From positions 1,350,912-1,414,911 of the forward strand of contig OX030956.1 of assembly GCA_943735955.1 (NCBI GenBank): a stretch of DNA of 64,000 nt. Direction: 5' to 3'. Shown piece after piece: positions 1 through 12,194 of the stretch (the stretch's first letter is position 1; every line of letters starts with the position of its first letter). Origin of the DNA: Piscicola geometra. Its lineage: Eukaryota > Annelida > Clitellata > Hirudinida > Piscicolidae. A program made the position numbers and the translations under genes. The notes below the pieces were generated by a model, which had not been told where the DNA came from, did no database searches, and saw only the letters and a program-made list of their open reading frames with translations.

Positions 1-479
1 ACCAAAAAATCAGAAACAAGCACAGGATCTATTACACTTTCAACCATCATAACTATAAACAACGTCTCTACTCTCAATCATATTTCTACTTCGACACGAA
101 CAAGTTTAACTACACATTTAATTGAATCAACATCACAAAAAATTGACGATTATATTCTTGAGTTAGTTTTTTATACTTTTTTCATCATCTTTATGTAGCT
201 ATTTCAAACTTATAATTTTGTTTTCTTCTAAAACTATGGTATCCGCATATATATGGTATTCAACTTGTTGTTCTTTATGATTACCCGTGTAGCTGTTACA
301 TATTTTACTCACTTCATCACTGTTTTGAATATCTCTGCAGACGAACGATATTGCTGGCAGTGTTCCTTCCCATTGCATGCGTCAGTTTAGCTATGGTTAT
401 CACCTCGATCATCCTTTTGAATTACGCACCGATCAGAAGACGACGACGAAGATCCAGAACTGAATCATTCAATCTATAA
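1..479 (+). CDS. C-terminal part of a Ser/Thr-rich single-pass membrane protein (5' truncated by window)
   Basis: Two exons can be joined: 1-161 (open from the window edge, ending at a GTTAGT donor) and 341-479 (after an ATATCTCTGCAG acceptor), with phase kept. The first exon is rich in Ser and Thr (for example TSTRTSLTTHL), as in an O-glycosylated ectodomain stalk. The second encodes a hydrophobic helix of about 22 residues (TILLAVFLPIACVSLAMVIT). It is followed at once by a run of six arginines and the end TESFNL-stop at 477-479. This is the layout of a type I membrane protein with a short basic tail. I do not recognise the family, and the upstream exons are outside the window. Confidence 0.5.
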
Positions 480-1655
480 AGTTATTCCTATTTAACATTT
501 AGCAGATGCTCCTTTAAACCATACATTTATTTTTCGCTATGTTAACACTAAAGGGTTTGAAACTTGTTCTATTTCATTTTTCTCTTTACACCCAATATTT
601 ATGGGTATAAAACTAACACAGGGTTTAGTAGTGATATTTTTTTCTTTTTTTTCTTTTCTGACTTTCAACGATATATTACTTTTTAATTAATGGTATCAAT
701 CTTTCACATATAAATCTTAGGAAAACAGCTTGACACCCCTGAGTAGTGTAATAAAATTTCTATTGTCAAAAGTTTGGTGTGTTTAACAAAGTCAGGGATT
801 TGATATTTATAATTAATAAAAATTCATAAATTTTCTATATTTCTCTTTATTTAATTTATGAAAAAGCTTTTTGCATGAGATAATTGTTAAATAACTAATT
901 ATATGTTTACAAACATTTCTTAGTCCTAACAGTGTAATAAAAGACTACACCATTAATTTACTCTTATTACTACAATTCGCTCCAATTCTTTTACTTATTA
1001 TTCACGTATTATTATATTCTTCTTGATTCAACATTTAATTTTCACTTTTTTATTCTCAACATTTGAATATTTTTTATCGTGATATTATATTTCCAATTTT
1101 TATTGTACAAAGGTTGTTATAAATCATCTTCTTTAACAAAGATAGTACATTTCAAACTTTAAAAAAACTTCAAATAGGAATTAAATGGGGTAAAAAAAGA
1201 TTAGCGTAGTTGAATGAGAATTCCACTTGCTAAAGCCGTTCTCATTGGCGGCCAGAGATGGAGAAGTTTTAATATCTTTTCAATTATTTCGGTTTAAACA
1301 GTTTTCACTATAGAATATTGTAAAAAATGGTTTACGCGTTTTCATCTATTCCTAAATGAGTGTTGCAACGCCTCGCCTTGGACTGTGATGGGTGGGTTGT
1401 TATTGAACGCATTTGTTCTCAATACCTTGTTACTTTCTCTGTGGGACATTAGGCCTACACTAACCAAGTTTTTAACATTTTTTATATTTATTTTGAAATT
1501 TTCTATTTTTTTTCCGACTGTCTTCTGAAAAGCATGAGTAAACCTTATTTTCTCACTCCAGTTCTCACCTCAAAGACGTTAGTGAGCTGTTTGCAATGAA
1601 AGATTTTGCAAATCATTGGACTTATTGATGATTTCGAAAATGTTCTTGGCACTCT
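480..1655. other. Intergenic or intronic AT-rich DNA
   Basis: No exon with convincing splice signals and coding character was found. The stretch at about 1200-1275 is less AT-rich and has a short open frame, but I could not join it to the next exon. Confidence 0.4.
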
Positions 1656-1659
1656 ATAG

Positions 1660-1986
1660 TGTCTCAGCAGCTTCCAGTACACTGGTCCTTGCTATCAAAA
1701 GTTTTCTCAGAATCGATGAAGTTGACATTGAAAGGTGAATTCTACTCTAGCGATTATATCAAAATTATGCACAGGTTTGTAATTCGATCAGCGCACGATA
1801 TTTTTTTAAAAGCCGGTTTCTTGATCTATAAGATGTGCCTTTTTCTTTTGGTTCAGCTGGATGGGATTAGACGCTTTTTTAGAAATTCCGAGAAATCACG
1901 CTGTTGTATATTCCACTGGATATTCCACAGTAATACTTGGTATTTCTTCAGCTGTAACAACTGTTACGAATGTTCTAAACAAATAA
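1660..1986 (+). CDS. Last two exons of an unidentified gene
   Basis: Exon 1660-1734 follows an acceptor ending CTCTATAG and ends at the donor GTGAAT. Exon 1857-1986 follows the acceptor TTTTGGTTCAG. Joined in phase they read VSAASSTLVLAIKSFLRIDE, then VDIESWMGLDAFLEIPRNHA, and end in a hydrophobic stretch (STVILGISSAVTTVTNVL) and a stop at 1984-1986. AATAAA motifs overlap and follow the stop (1982-1987 and 1986-1991), fitting a short 3' UTR. The intron is 122 bp. I could not find upstream exons or assign a family; the hydrophobic C-terminus could be a membrane segment. Confidence 0.4.
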
Positions 1987-1989
1987 ATA

Positions 1990-2893
1990 AATTCAAACTG
2001 TTTTTGTTATTATTATATTTAACATTGTCGTTTTTTAAAAACACACTTTAGTAACAGAAAATGCTTGGAGAGGGTATGGGAGTCGCCAAGAGCAGCCGTA
2101 AACGAAATAAATAAGTAAAAAAATATTTATTTTGAATTTTTTATGACCTGTTCAGTTAAACATTTACGTTCTTTGAAAATTTTATCGATATTTTGCAGTA
2201 TTCTCTTTTTTAATCGTGCTCAGAATAAGTTTTTGAACGGGTATTCGTATTTAAATCGACGAAAGTTAAAAAAATTGAAACTTTTGTAGAATAAATATTT
2301 CAAATGCAATTTTTAATTAAATAAGGAATGTAAAATACTTGAAAAATTATTTAAAACATAAATATTTTACTTCTAATTATTAAGTTTATCATGTTTTCAA
2401 ATCGTTTTATGTGTGGCTTCTCAGGGGGCCGATCTAGAGAGAATCCAAAGGGCAACAAATTATTTGCATATAAAGAATAGAATAATAGAAAGACCACTAA
2501 CGATGAAAAATTGAAAATCTATTGTATTAAATTTCATGTTTATAACCATACGATCAATAGCGAGTAGATCGAATGTTTAACATAATCTCAATTTAAAATA
2601 CTTTCTTGGTATTAAAACAAGTAAGGCCAAAGAATCAATGAAACGCAAACATTTCAAAGTTTGCATAGTTGTATATTGATTAATAAAACATACGAATCGT
2701 TCTATGCAATACGATACTATTTGAAATGAGTTTTTTTATTAAAACATACTTGCGTAAGTTTATAATTAAACTAGTTTGATTTATTTCCAGTTATTCATAT
2801 TATTAAAGTATTTGGAAAGTAGTTTCAACTGTTTTTGCATAATTTGTTTACTTATTCTTTTTTGTAAGTTAAAAAACTAAAACTAACAGTAAA
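1990..2893. other. Intergenic spacer
   Basis: AT-rich sequence between two plus-strand genes; no coding or repeat structure seen. The promoter of the MS4A-like gene should lie in its right part, but I see no distinct core-promoter motif. Confidence 0.4.
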
Positions 2894-3885
2894 ATGTCAA
2901 GTACCAATTCACAAAGTGAAATGAAACAGAAAGATTACGGAACAAATGTGAAAAAAAGTTTAGAAGATTATTTCTTGACAAAAAAACGGATGCTGAAATA
3001 TTTAGGAATCTCTGACTTCATCATTGTCATATGTCTTTTTTTCCTATTGATCATTGACCTTAGTCATAATATATTTATGTTGTACATTTTCATCCACTTT
3101 CCTTTTGCTCTGTTGGTAAGTCTTTTTAAAAACCTATTCTACTTTTTAAAAATTTCAATTATTTTTCTTATTATAAATACGTTGATTAAAATATATAATA
3201 TAATTATTTCTTAGTTTTGCTTCAGAATTTGAATTTCAATTCAGTACTTAGTCGTGGCACTTCTGGAGATATTTTCTGCCAAGTACTTCACTATCAAACT
3301 TGTCAGTTTTGTATTTTTTGAATATTAATAAAAAATTTAAATCATAAAATTTCTGTATTATTTTTTGTTTAATTTCAAAAAATATATACTTATTTTCAGG
3401 TTGTTGCCTTGTTAATCGCGGCGGTGATTTCAGTATTTCCAGCTTTAACCTCTTTTATCTATTCCACTTCAGTTCTAGATGAAATCAGTAAGGTAAAAAA
3501 TTATAAATATTTTGGCTTCTGTAAAAATTAAAAATAAAGATGGTTGAAAGATAATTTTTCAAAAAAAAAAGAATTTTTCTAATATATTATTTTAATTAAA
3601 TGAAAAACTACTCAGTAGAGATGACGAAGTGAGTAACTCATCAATATAGAACGTGGTTTCTAAATTATTATAATTAAAGTTTTTATTGATATTAACGATA
3701 AAAACTACAACATACCAAGAATTTTAATCTTCCTTCATTTTCAGGCTATTTTCCCTTGGGTGACTGTGATTCTAATTGGTTTCTTCAGCCTTTTCCACTT
3801 TACGAACGCAATAATTGCTGCGGTCATTTCCTGCAAAATTCTCTGTTCTCCTCGTGTTAACCAGGTAAATTCTCTGATCAAATAA
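2894..3885 (+). CDS. Four-transmembrane protein, MS4A (CD20)-like topology
   Basis: Four exons: 2894-3115, 3245-3301, 3400-3492 and 3745-3885. All boundaries are GT-AG and phase 0, giving 170 residues. The N-terminus is charged and cytoplasmic-like (residues 1-40). Four hydrophobic segments follow: SDFIIVICLFFLLIIDL, FPFALLYLVVALLEIF, LVVALLIAAVISVFPALTSF and VTVILIGFFSLFHFTNAIIA. The short loop between TM2 and TM3 and the Cys-Lys near the end of TM4 (SCKILC) resemble MS4A/TMEM176-type tetraspan proteins. The similarity is topological and local, so another small tetraspan family remains possible. The stop is reached by reading through a potential donor (CCAG/GTAAAT at 3864), so an alternative longer isoform could exist. 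The gene is convergent with the PLC-like gene, 445 bp away. Confidence 0.5.
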
Positions 3886-4329
3886 ACTTTTCAAATACTT
3901 ATATATATATATATATATTGCAAAAGATTTTAGCCATTTTATGATATCTACAATAGTTGTTTTAAATATTTATTTATCAATCAATGATGAATGATGGAAT
4001 GCAATTTTTTCATATAAGTAATAGATTTTCAACGATTTCAATACAAAGGTGTTCTCCAGCACTGATTAGAACTATGTGATACAAAAAAGGGATTAAAAGA
4101 GAGTAGAATTTAGAAATAGAAAGAATTAAACTTTTTATCATTCATTTGAATTTTATTCTTTTTTTTAATAAATATAAGGCTTTTTGTACTTGGCTTCAGT
4201 TAGCAAATTAATATTATTAAGAAAACCATTTCATTTAAATTCGAAATATATTTCTAAATTCAATTATCTAAAAGTAATAAACTATCGGGAACACTTGATA
4301 ACGTGATCAGTAATAATGTCTGTGGCATT
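3886..4329. other. Spacer between two convergent genes
   Basis: Contains a short (AT)n run at about 3900-3920. It must hold the 3' UTRs of the MS4A-like gene (+) and the PLC-like gene (-). No further coding signal seen. Confidence 0.5.
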
Positions 4330-7300
4330 CTAGGCATTTTTGTTCTGTTCGCTCAAATTAGTATTTGGATCGGCAGTAGTTTCATAGAATTGTGAAAAGT
4401 CGCTAATTGACTGCCTTGTTGCAAAGAAGGATGACATGCTAGAAATCTGAAAAAGATGTGTTGTTTATATGTTGAATGTTTGATATTAATTTGAAAAGTT
4501 TAGATTTATGATTAGTTTGAAAATAAATGACACAAAAACAAAACGTGTTATAGTTTTTTAAAATACTTAGTGACCTGTTTGAGGCAATTATTGGCATCTG
4601 TTTTGGTTTCTTGCATCATACCCTCGTGTCCCTCTATCATTCTCAAGTTCCAGGAGTAACTATCTTTTATCTTTCGATAAAATTATTTCAAGGTTAGTCA
4701 AAAGAGTCAATAGTTTACTTAACTTTCATTTTATATTGTAAAAAGAATTAAATAATTTGTAAAAATTGTAAACACATTTAATAACAGATTTATTACCTTT
4801 CTAGTTTTCTTCCCCTTTGATCCATGGAGATCCTGCTCAGTGCTTTTATACTTTTCCCACTGCACCGTTAGATCTCTTCTCAACTCTTGAATCTTTAAAA
4901 AAATTTGAACATTGCTATTCCAAACATTAATAACTTTTGAATATAAATAAAAAAATACTATAACTAAACAACTGTTTGTTTGTGTTGGATTTTAAGACTT
5001 ACGAATAATAAATCAAAATATAGTTTAAATGTACATTACTTTTTTTATTAAATCAGTCAATCTCGTTTCCAGATCCTTGTTACACAACACAAACTTGAGA
5101 AACATTTTTATAATTGTTTGAAAATTTAATATCTTTTTATTATTAAGAAAGATTTATTTCAAATAAACTATTGAATTAAGTTATAAATTCTCTGTTTTTC
5201 ATCTGTGATGCACATCTAAGCGTCACTCACATTTTCAAACGCAAATACAGTCTTTCTCACAACCTCTGGAATGCTTCCTGAAATCTCAAGTATAGGACAC
5301 TTGGGTTCAAAAAAGCTAATTTAATTTTTGTCAAAGTTGGATATTTTGAATAATTATTTAAATAATGTTTTCATTGATTTAAAAAAAAAAATTATATAAC
5401 AAAGTTGAAACTTAGGTCTTCAACCTCATGCTTGACGACAATGCAAAATTGAACTTCTTCTCCTAGACTTTGAAGTCTCGAGAAGAGTTTTTGAACAGTT
5501 TGTTTTGAAGAGCAGGAGGGTGGTAGACCACATAGCGTTTTTAGAAACGCAAAGGAAGCGCTTGTTTTTTTGCTTAGTTCGTACGCTTCTTTTATCATGG
5601 AAGTGGCGGTCTTGAAAGAGTTTAAATTATTTTAATAATTTAACTTTTGAAATTTCCAAAGGAAAAATAAAAATATATTATAATTTTTTATACAAAAAAT
5701 AGTTAATATTCGATAAAAAAATTTTATACAAAATTAATCATAAAAATTATTTTGTTATTTTAAATAATATTTTTGAAAACCCTGAACATGTCATCAACAG
5801 TTTTGATGCCGATGAAACGTAGTTGGAACACAGAAACATTGTTATCTGAAACGGGCTTGAAGAACGAAGTTTTCCTGAATGACCTTTTCTGAAAAAAAAT
5901 CAAATACATCAAAATTACAAAAGAACTTTCCATATTTGATCTTGCAATTATTTTATCTGCATTTTTTCATATATTATTTATTTATAGTTGCTTAAAATAA
6001 ATCAAAAACATGCATCTCAATAGAACTTAATTTCTCACAAAGATTTCCATAGAGCTTTCTATTGCGACATGCACAAAAATAAAAGACTTTTCGATTAGTC
6101 CTCCTGCCATGTTTTTCAACGGAATGTGACGATAACCTGTCTGCATGAGAGCCACTGGCACTACACATTGACCTTTATTTATTATTTTAAACATAATTTT
6201 AAAGAATAAATTTTTTAAAATAATTATTCTATAAGTATGTATAATCAATCTTGAAAGCCTTTTTAACAAATATTTAAAAAAATTTGCAAAGATTTTTTTT
6301 TCATTTATAAATTATGAGACATTCAGACACTCGCCTATAAACTCGTCCCCAATAAATTCGTCATCCAGCACAGCAAAGCGAAGCAGAGCAACCTCAATCG
6401 TTGTCACTACAAACTCGAATGTTTCGTCAAAATGAGGACCCACTAAAAATAATATATTTAATTTTTCTTTTTATGAAACAACTACATTTATAATTATGTA
6501 CATCTATAGTTAGCGAAAAAATAATTACAATATTTTATTTTATAATTAAATTTTCAATACTTTTATTCATAATTATATCTAATTATATTAAATTGTGTCA
6601 TAAAAGAACGGTTCACTGTACCAACTTATAGAAGAAGGCTCATAGTGCTTGATAGTTCTGGTACGTTGAGTGACGCAATCAGACTGTACTCCTATCAGTT
6701 CGATAGATACGTACGGATCCAAGGTAGTAGCCCTTGCTCCAGCCCCTACAGGTCTTGGCAAGTTTTGAGCGCTTATCACCTGTGTAAATACTTTATAGTT
6801 TTTTAATTCGTGCGGTAAATTTTTTCTTTTAATATTTTCATGTTTCGTTTTGAACTAGTTTAAAAGAATTAACAAATCAGTTAAGTCTAATTTTTTACTC
6901 TGATTCGTAAGGTATTATTGGAATTTCCAGATCTGCTAAAATGGCCAGTAGGACTGTGTAGGTTGGCAACATTCCTCATTACTGAAGGTTTCAGAACATA
7001 TCCACATCCTCCGTTGAGAAAAAACATTCCTTCGTAAAATTCCATCGATCGTCCTATTGTCTGGTAGTTCATACTCACTGGTGTTGAATTCAATCCTGCT
7101 TTAAACTATTGGTAGATTTGTCTAAAAAAATAATTTTTCATAAAAAAATTACTATTTCAAAACTACTTTTTATTGTCATAACAGCCATTCAATAAACACT
7201 TTAAAAAGAGTTTACCCAGCTGGTAGCCACAACTCCAAAAGTCTTGAGGCTGAAGGTTACTAGAATCCAACCTTGAGCAGTCGGGAAGTACCAGAGTTAG

Positions 7301-10300
7301 GTGGTTGTTGTTGGAAAAAATGAGCTTTGATGAATTTGATAATGATTCACTTTCTCTTGCCACTCGAACATCAAATGCTTTAGGGAAAATGTTTTTGTTT
7401 GAAAGGATTTATTGTGAAAACTAAGTTCATCCTACTCATTTATTGTTTAATTAATTCTTTTTTTGAAAATCTGAATAATAAAAACCTGTGTACAAATCTA
7501 AGGGTTTTTTGTGAGAGGCTTTATTCAAGTAGATGATATCTGACAGCTGTTTAGTCAACCGAGAGTCTTGTGGTAACAGTTTCTGAAAAATATATTGCTA
7601 AATTCATTTTACAGAATTTTAAAAGCACACTCTTCGAATTATTGGCAACCTATTCTAACTTTATCTTTTTTTAAAGTGTATTCAAGTTCTTCGTCATCAT
7701 CAGTAACGCTTCCATCAGATAAATCATACGTATGTAGCTTTTTGCCCTTGTTAGATTAAGAACAATTTAGTTTAAAATATGTACATGTTTTAACCTTAAA
7801 AAATTGTTATTCACTATAGTATAACAAATATATAAATATTTTTTTTTAAAGTTATTAACTTCATTAAATATATTGAAGATAAAATATAAAAGCAAATGTC
7901 TTCACCATAAGGATAATCTTTCGTTTAGTCGAATTCGGAGATGGCAATTCTTTTGTTTCTAGATCGTTTGAGCAGTTAGAAACGCCAAAAAAGTTAATTT
8001 TTTCGCATAAGTTACAAGAAAGTGAAGATTTATCCGGCGTTAAAAGTTTTTCTCCAAAAACGTTCTTTAACAAATGGACCAAAGTAAGTTGTTGTACTGG
8101 GGAACAGTGTACATCGAGGTCTATAATCAGTGGATATCTGTATTAATAATTTTTTAGGATTACTTCATTAGTTATACTTGTTTAATTATAATATTTAACA
8201 AAATTAAATGTATATAATTAAAATCAACATGTAATTTATTTAGATTCAATTTATTCATCTTTACTCGGAATATTCAAAAGCATGCTGGTTTATGGCTTCA
8301 AGTGAACTCTTGAGACACAGTGAGAAGGTCGAGAGATTGCTGTTTCGTTGTATTATTGGCGTGTTGTTTGGTCCATCTCGTACCATCACTACAAAAGAAA
8401 AAAATCTTTATTAGTTTAATAGTTAAACATTTTAATTGTCTTGAAATAGTTGACATAAATATTATATTTAAAAAGTTTGACTTGCCTTTAATGCACCTGC
8501 AATTTTTCTGAAGCACTTTGATATAGGAATTAATGTTTGAAACACCACTTGCTTGGTCTTTCAGCAAAAATCTGCACCGTAAAATCAGTTGGAAAAAAAC
8601 GATTAATAGTTTCGCAATAATCGCCAAGTGAAAAAAAAACATCTTTTTAAAGTTGTATTGTATTGTATACAATTCATGTTTTTTATAAACATACGTGTTG
8701 TTTGAGGTAGCAATAAAGTAGTTAGAGAGAGGAAGAGTCATGTCTTGACTCACGAAAGAAGGCTTAAAGATCTCGCATTGATTTGAAAACAGGTAGCTCG
8801 TGAATCCTACGGTTCATTTTTAAAATGATAATTAAAAACAATTTTAAAATCCTTAAGTCGATATTTTCATATTTTGAGATCAAAAAATTTTTTTCCCAAT
8901 TTTAAACTTTACAATATCCAAACCATCAAGACTGAGAAGGTTGTTGACTTTGGCATCTTTGGAAGGTTCAATTTCATGCATTAATTTCATGCAAGTCTCT
9001 AAAGAAACTTCGTCCATCTGAGAAGTTATAATGGAAGAGTTTGTGCGAATATGTATCAAATCTTTAAACGTTTTCACATTTAAATATTGTATTATATTTA
9101 TAGTTGTATTGAATTACTAATTTTACTATTTCACTGATAAGGAACAATTTGACTAACTATTCAGTTAAATACGAATAACAATTGGGTCTATGTTTTAACA
9201 GATTTCAAAACAATCCTAATGTCAACTTCGAATAAAAATTTACTTTAAAGGATGTGTTAAAAAAACATGGAAAATGTTAGAAAAGGAAATTAAGTTGTTA
9301 AAAAACTAATAAACGTTTCTAAATAAACTAAATTAGTTATAACTTGACTTGAACGGATATCACATGCCAAATATTAGTATTCGGGTTGACCACAACTATT
9401 CGCCCGAATACGAATAATTTAAGGTTAACCGAAGCCAATAGAAAACTATTATTCGGTTCAGCTCTAAATATAATTTTTTGAAAATATTAATTTATACATT
9501 ACGAAAAATATTTGTTACCCCTTGTTCATATTCTAGAAAGAATTTAAATTCTTCGCAACTCATCGCTTCCAAGCCTTTAGCATATCTATAAAATGTTATA
9601 TTAGTATTATTGTCAAATATTTGAAAAATCTTTTATATCATATCTGTCAATTAAAATTTTAATTTTTTGGGAGCTTTTTAATTGAAAACAACTGTTAGCG
9701 GACAGTTAATTTAATTAGTTTGTATTTCTTTTTGATAGATCGTTTGAATTACATTATTTGACAAATAGGAAATAAAATTCAAACCAAATTTAGAAAATAC
9801 TTGAAGTATACAAGAATAGCCACAACCGTAAAAAAATCATGTGGACATCTGGCCTTGCAGAAACTTTCTTAAAGAGATCTCTGAACTGCTTTACGTTTAA
9901 CTTCAACTTTCCTTCACCTTTCTGATTCAAATCTTGTCGGACTTGCTTTGGTTGATTAATGAAATGAGATAAAGATTTTTTAGTATTTAAAAAGATAAAA
10001 TAAATCTCACAAGAAAATGCAGTCAATAATAGGCAGGTAAAAAGCTTTTAACTTACCTTAATAAAGGAATGAATCTGTTTGGAAGACAGAGTGGGATTAA
10101 TTGAATGGGCCACTCTCATGACTTCCTTTTCTTCCATTTCTCCTCTCATTTCTCTGAACATCTCGTCCAGCCACCTTCATAGCAAAGATGTTATGAAAAA
10201 AGATTACATTTAGGGTTACAACTACAATAAAAAATTAATTTTTCAAATATTATTTTCATATAATTTTTCTTCCTTTTTAAAGAATATCTCATTAAACTCG

Positions 10301-12194
10301 TGAATGAATTTGTTATATAGATAATTAATAGACTTGTCTCTGAAGGAACCTCTTTTGTAACTTTTTTTGACGCAACCTTAAGGATTATTTAATAATTATA
10401 ATTTCAAAAGATATATTTGAATAATAGGAAAAATGAAAACTAATATGATAAAGGTCTTGAAGCTCTTTGGGTTTACGCCACGATGTGGCGTCGCCACGTT
10501 AATACTATTCGTTGTTGTATTGTATCGTTGTATTGTAAAAATAGACATAAGTATTTATTCACTTGTTGAAAAATTGTATTTAGAGCTCACTAAAATAAGC
10601 TATAACGCATTCGAATGCATAAGTTGAATCAATAAGACAAGATCCATAGATTTTTGTTACTTTGTGCTTAATTCAGAATTGTAATTTTTGTTTTGAATAT
10701 TTTTTGGTGAAAGTACTTCTGAAAATTGAGTTATAAAAATAATTGGTATTGTAAAAAAATATTTCTTTGTCTAAAACACAGGTTTTAGTGCACCTATGTA
10801 TATCCTTGAACAGTGTTTCAAACGAAATATTCATATGATTTCTTGTTAATTGACAAAGTTAATTATGGGTCTCAGAAGGTCCATTAAAGTCATGAAAACT
10901 CAGGTATAAATGCAATAATTTAAATATTTCCCTTTTACGAATATATGAAAATTATTTTATATGTTACATAAATATCTATTGAAATTTATATACTTTAATT
11001 AAGTTTATAATTTGTATACTTTAAAAAAATTAATATACTGATTACAATCTGAACAATTATTTCAAAAATAGAGAGCTTAAAGACTTTAAGATAAATTAGT
11101 ATAAGTATTTAAAAAGGCTTTTTTTAAAAATAATTATACAAACCGTCATTCTTCAACTTCTTACTGGTCAGATAAGTGACTCCATTGATCCAGACCTTAA
11201 TTAACGTAAAACCCGAATTTTTATTTGACACATGAGCTGCTCATAAAAACAGAATAATAGGTAATTATATATAAGATCATTCAAACATATTAAAATTGAG
11301 GGGGCTTAAAGTTACAAGGGTTTGATATTTAACAATTTACCTTAGCGTCATCGGCACTGTGAGCAACCAGGTGAATGCATTTGAAGGAGTCGGTGTACAT
11401 GATTGTGAAAATGCGTTTCTTGTTGATGACACTGAAGAGCTTCGAGATCTCTGAAGCGTGCTCATGTCGTATCTCTTTTATAGAGGCTACCAAGACTTGT
11501 GTGATTGGATTGAGTAGAGATTAAATTGGTTAAAGCAAAATTGAAGCGAGGAAAAAAAGAAAAACTTTAGATTTAAGGAAAAAAAATTATATAGAAAAGA
11601 TCATCTAGAGAAAAATATAATATATTTGATAGCAAGCTCAAAATACAATCTAATAATTTGAGTTTTTTTAAAGTTGATATTTAAAATGTTGAACATAATA
11701 AATACTTCTTGCTTTATGAGACTTTTTGCAAGAAGGATGCCATCTTATTTCATTGAAATCAGAAGAGAGATAGTAGAAGCGGTTGTACTGTCGACCGTTA
11801 GTCTTGATTTTCATCATTTCTGCTCCTTTTTGCATTATAGACAAACAGTCGAATGCTGAAAAATGTTTTTTAAACAATATTTACACAAAATATATTGAAT
11901 TTTGTAAAAATATTTAATAGAAGCTTTTTTATCTTGAAGATTACCATCAGTAAATTTTGATTTATAGTCTTTAATCGAATCTGGACTAAACGAGACTGAT
12001 TTTTTTACTTCACTTTCATTTTTTTTTTTCCTGTTCAACAAACAACTTTTGATAGGTAAAGAGATTGGTGATGATGTCTCGTTAGATGAGGATTCTGACA
12101 AAGTCTTTTCTGAATCTTCATCTTGGGTTTCTTCATCCTCTTCATCGTCTGACTCTTCAAAATCCTCATCAACAACTTTCAAAATACTTTCCAT
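4330..12194 (-). CDS. PLCL: Phospholipase C-like inactive protein (PLCL/PRIP family)
   Basis: About 26 minus-strand exons. Well-fixed ones are 12194-11945, 11855-11706, 11486-11341, 11195-11144, 8806-8695, 8388-8265, 8137-7906 and the last, ending at 4330; others lie near 10170, 9940, 9590, 9010, 8565, 7750, 7585, 7380, 7095, 6780, 6445, 6170, 5880, 5600, 5310, 5090, 4885 and 4675. Domain order is that of a PLC: PH (CLSIMQKGAEMMKIKTNGRQ), EF-hand-like, X box, acidic linker, Y box (NGGCGYVLKPSVMR), C2 (LQTGYRHIPLKNM), then the PRIP-specific tail (FLKTLCGLPPS; a Trp-Asn motif near 4650). An RVxF-type PP1-docking motif, KKSVSFS, precedes the PH domain as in PRIP proteins. The catalytic positions are replaced: SNNTF instead of SHNTY, CRCIKVMVRDG where active enzymes have VELD, and no His at the second histidine site. 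Known PRIPs bind inositol phosphates, PP1 and GABA-A receptor partners; that role is inferred here by family. Confidence 0.9.
8389..8486 (-). other. GC-AG intron inside the PLC X-box
   Basis: On the minus strand the exon ends ATTAAAG and the intron starts GCAAGT, a typical GC donor, and ends TTTCTTTTGTAG before TGATGGTACG. Only this junction keeps the frame and aligns the two halves of the X box (CRCIK|VMVRDG). No GT donor nearby gives an acceptable product. Confidence 0.7.
9160..9470. repeat. Possible remnant of a small DNA transposon in a PLCL intron
   Basis: Repeated short motifs of the form CGAATA/TATTCG on both strands, ending in ATTATTCGGTTCAGCTCTA, which looks like a transposon terminal repeat. 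The matching left end was not found, so this is weak. Confidence 0.2.

Noticed and set aside
10465..10500. CGCCACGATGTGGCG hairpin as a possible structured RNA
   Set aside because: The stem is only 6 bp with a neighbouring partial repeat, inside a PLCL intron; too weak to call.
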